Below, piece by piece: positions 61,428 to 64,000 of a stretch of DNA of 64,000 nucleotides. The stretch comes from Kordia sp. SMS9 (GTDB lineage: Bacteria > Bacteroidota > Bacteroidia > Flavobacteriales > Flavobacteriaceae), in assembly GCF_003352465.1 (NCBI RefSeq), contig NZ_CP031153.1:796465-860464 (forward strand), read 5' to 3'. Position 1 is the stretch's first letter. Each line of letters starts with the position of its first letter. The position numbers were made by a program, and so were the translations under genes. The notes below the pieces were generated by a model, which was given only the letters and a program-made list of their open reading frames with translations, had not been told where the DNA came from and searched no databases.

Positions 61428-64000
61428 TTATTTAATAACGACTTTTTTAGTGATGGTTTCTGTATCTGTAGTAATCACAAAGAAGTACATTCCTGGTGTT
61501 AATACTGATCTACCATTCCAAGTGATCGTCGTTGCGGTATTTTCTATACGATTATTATCGAACGATTTGATTAAGACGCCGTCAAAACGATATACTTTAA
61601 GCATAAAATTTGTTTTGTCTTTACCTGATATTTCGATATTCATATTACCGTCATTCGGATTTGGCGAAATTTTTGCCTCCGTTTTTACATCTGTTGGTTC
61701 ATGAGGCACTTCGTCATCTGTTGGTTTCACAACTCCGTAACAGTATACACATTGTGAATCTGACCATATAATTTCATCTTTACACTTTACTCCTACTTTC
61801 CAACTGAGGCAGTTAGAGTTTTTAATAAATGGTAATTGTGTAGATGTTCCTGTAACTTCCCAACGAGTCGCAGTTGGTGGATATTTAGGTTCACAACAGC
61901 TAGGATCATCCCAAGTAACTTCTATTACGTAGTTTAATGATGGATCGCCTGTCCAACTCATACCAGCACTTCTACAGTCAAATCGTAAGTCTGTAGGTAC
62001 TGGACAAGGCTCTTCACATTCATAGAAGAAACAGTCTTGATACACACATTCTTTACCATATTCAATGTTGGTAGCTGTAAAACAAACTGGACCACTCATT
62101 GGTAATGGGAAGGCACGCATAGCTCCAAATCCTCCATCAGACCAGCTAAATGTTAGATAATCGTTCGGGTCAATCACGTTTCCAGCAGCATCGACTAATT
62201 CAATAAATACAATTCCTAAATCACACGGATCACAATCTTCCCCATTGCTATTGGCTATTGCATCCATATAAGCTCTTACTAAATCAAGTTCTGCTTGAAC
62301 TTGCGCTTGTTGTGCATTTACAGCATCCGCTGCTTTTGCTAAAGAAGTTGTTTTTGCTAGTTCTTTTTCTAATGAAACTGCATATTCTTGCACTTGACCT
62401 TGAGTTGGGCATTCCAATACTCTGATAAAGATATCTTCATCACAACAATCTTCAAAATACGTAATTATATATTCGCATCCATTCGGATAGGTAATGGTTG
62501 CTTGCCAGTTTTCTAATGGAGAAGCATAGATAAAGTCTCCTAGAATATTTTCATCGACAGGTGTATCTAAATTATCCCATGAAATCATAATTCCACCTGC
62601 TGAAGTTATTGGAGTTCCGTCACTACTTAGCACATGAATTGGCCACTGATCTGCGGTACATACTACTTCTGGACAAGCTGGATGTTGCCAGTATGGAGAA
62701 ATGTACGGCTCATCATTACAACAGTTTGGTACTTCAATGAAGATGTCTTCCAAACAATCAAAATAATCTGTAAGACCAATCCACAATGTCCAATTTCCAT
62801 CACTTACATCTATGGATCCTAGCGAATAGTTGGTGACATCACCTGTTACATTGTCGAGAACGATTTCATTACCGTTGCTTACCAATTTTTGTTTCGCCAT
62901 CCAAGGCAATCCATTGGTTCCAGTTACAGTTACACTTACATTATAGAAATCATCTGAATAATCTGATGGAGTTCCGTTATCATCACACTCGCCTATTACC
63001 ACCTCAACGTCTAACTCACATGGAGGCGAACATGGTTCTGGTACGGCTACTGCAAGATTAACTGAACAACTCGGATCTGCATCATCGGAAACTTGGAATC
63101 CATATAAATTATTATATCCAGAAATAAGTCCCATATAAATGGTAGAAGTACCTCCATATCCACCAGAATTGCTATTTGGTGTGGTAGCGTTCCAAAAAGT
63201 TCCAGCAGAGTTTGTAACTGTTAAGTCAAAAGACCATGTATCATCACTAGGATCGGTAGTTCCTTGATCATAACATACAACATTGGTTACACTAGCAGCA
63301 ATATCACAACAATCTGGATTGTTGAAAATGTAGTCATTATTTTGTCCTGGAGTTGTTTGTGTATCACTCGCATCTTGTGTACCACTCCCAATATTAAATG
63401 TAACATTTACTCGGAAATCATAACCCCCAGTTTGGGAAGGAAAATCATTTGCGTTTACAGTAAAACAAACTTGATTTCCTGTAATTACTCCGTTGGTTAG
63501 TGTTTGTTGTACTTGTCCATTTTGCAAAATATCCAAAGATGTACTATTAATTGTTCCTGTTTGTCCATTTAATTGCGGTAAGGTAAACGCTGCACATACA
63601 TCAAATGGCAATGTAACTTCACAAGGATCAAAAGGATCTAACTCAATACTTCCTTGGAAATTTGGTCCTCCTTCACACGATTCTGCACAAATATCATCTA
63701 CATACGCATAACCAAAATGCCCACCACGAGCACAATCGGCAGCTATAAATTCAAGATTGATAATGTCACCTGCATTTCCAGAGATATTTAAAATACCACA
63801 TGTCCAATCTTGCCACAAAATAGTTGTATAATTACAATTATTCCCGTTGGGACTGACTGGGTTGTTGATTTGATTGAAAAAAGGATTGTTTGCAGGGTTT
63901 GAGATCACACAAAGACGATCTAATTCAACGCCATTTGCATCTAATGCTCTTGCAATAAAAAATGGATTTTCATTAGGGTGACTAGGAAATTCTGCCACTA
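61428..64000 (-). CDS. large secreted protein with type IX secretion sorting domain, 5' partial
   Basis: At least 856 residues; the frame is open to the right edge, so the N-terminus lies outside the window. It consists of repeated beta-sandwich-like units rich in cysteine, glycine and aspartate (for example ICAESCEGGPNFQGSIELDP and CDIAASVTNVVCYDQGTTDP), some with CC pairs, suggesting disulfides outside the cell. The last 80 residues are a type A T9SS sorting domain (SPNPNDGNMNIEISG, then LTPGMYFFVITTDTETITKK and a terminal KVVIK). It is therefore exported by the type IX system and anchored or released at the surface. Its function, perhaps adhesion, cannot be told from what is visible. Confidence 0.85.
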   Translation of the reverse strand, partial: VAEFPSHPNENPFFIARALDANGVELDRLCVISNPANNPFFNQINNPVSPNGNNCNYTTILWQDWTCGILNISGNAGDIINLEFIAADCARGGHFGYAYVDDICAESCEGGPNFQGSIELDPFDPCEVTLPFDVCAAFTLPQLNGQTGTINSTSLDILQNGQVQQTLTNGVITGNQVCFTVNANDFPSQTGGYDFRVNVTFNIGSGTQDASDTQTTPGQNNDYIFNNPDCCDIAASVTNVVCYDQGTTDPSDDTWSFDLTVTNSAGTFWNATTPNSNSGGYGGTSTIYMGLISGYNNLYGFQVSDDADPSCSVNLAVAVPEPCSPPCELDVEVVIGECDDNGTPSDYSDDFYNVSVTVTGTNGLPWMAKQKLVSNGNEIVLDNVTGDVTNYSLGSIDVSDGNWTLWIGLTDYFDCLEDIFIEVPNCCNDEPYISPYWQHPACPEVVCTADQWPIHVLSSDGTPITSAGGIMISWDNLDTPVDENILGDFIYASPLENWQATITYPNGCEYIITYFEDCCDEDIFIRVLECPTQGQVQEYAVSLEKELAKTTSLAKAADAVNAQQAQVQAELDLVRAYMDAIANSNGEDCDPCDLGIVFIELVDAAGNVIDPNDYLTFSWSDGGFGAMRAFPLPMSGPVCFTATNIEYGKECVYQDCFFYECEEPCPVPTDLRFDCRSAGMSWTGDPSLNYVIEVTWDDPSCCEPKYPPTATRWEVTGTSTQLPFIKNSNCLSWKVGVKCKDEIIWSDSQCVYCYGVVKPTDDEVPHEPTDVKTEAKISPNPNDGNMNIEISGKDKTNFMLKVYRFDGVLIKSFDNNRIENTATTITWNGRSVLTPGMYFFVITTDTETITKKVVIK

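Noticed and set aside
1..64000. tRNA, rRNA, integrase, transposase or phage genes
   Set aside because: No such gene was recognised in the intergenic stretches or among the translated proteins.

Overview
The window is AT-rich DNA from a member of the Flavobacteriaceae (Bacteroidota). A Kordia-like genus is possible but cannot be proved from this sequence alone. The evidence is: a C-terminal type IX secretion sorting domain, a fused CcoNO oxidase subunit, a fused SerB-SerA enzyme, SDR-type threonine dehydrogenase, many lipoproteins and TPR proteins, start codons without Shine-Dalgarno sequences, and repeated TAnnTTTG -7 promoter boxes. No tRNA, rRNA, CRISPR array, transposase or integrase was seen.

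Layout. 1-4300: the end of a TlpA-like thioredoxin gene, then a small peptide locus. Two intact lanthipeptide-type precursors (1373-1615 minus, 3628-3828 plus) and a decayed third one (3854-4064) surround a membrane-spanning TPR-AraC regulator. Three copies of the palindrome AATTCnnnGAATT lie in its two intergenic regions. 4766-13244: an ACT protein, YraN, a methyltransferase, an M23 peptidase, a VOC protein, membrane and LRR proteins, a hemolysin III protein, SerB-SerA and a P-loop kinase. 13362-17658: the leuACDB operon. 17817-27051: a helical-repeat protein, ferritin, metG, LD-carboxypeptidase, ppk1 and a YiiX-like hydrolase.

27201-44907 is a low-oxygen region: hemN with a universal stress protein, a second stress protein with a CBS protein, a GCS2-CBS fusion with an AstE-like hydrolase, the cbb3 oxidase genes (ccoS, ccoNO, ccoQ, ccoP, ccoG, ccoH, a SafE protein), the copper ATPase ccoI and a Crp/Fnr regulator. 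Four ATGAYn4RTCAT palindromes lie in front of these units. At three promoters the palindrome centre is exactly 29.5 bp from a perfect TAnnTTTG box; at two more the box at that distance has one mismatch. The neighbouring Crp/Fnr protein is the natural candidate to bind them as a class II activator.

44908-56375 holds ordinary chromosomal genes (ssb, a GNAT enzyme, two GIDE-like membrane paralogues, a CBS protein, M28 and M13 peptidases, lipoproteins, tdh). 56387-60738 holds an exported TPR-CHAT protease-like protein and a lipoprotein subtilase. Between them, on the other strand, is a 39-codon double-glycine peptide gene with its own terminator. The window ends inside a large secreted protein with a T9SS sorting tail (61428-64000).

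The most interesting candidates are the TPR-AraC/lanthipeptide circuit, the Fnr-type promoter set with fixed geometry, the CHAT/subtilase/GG-peptide neighbourhood, and a non-coding palindromic repeat (48765-48917 and 61161-61328) whose ends supply stop codons to convergent genes.
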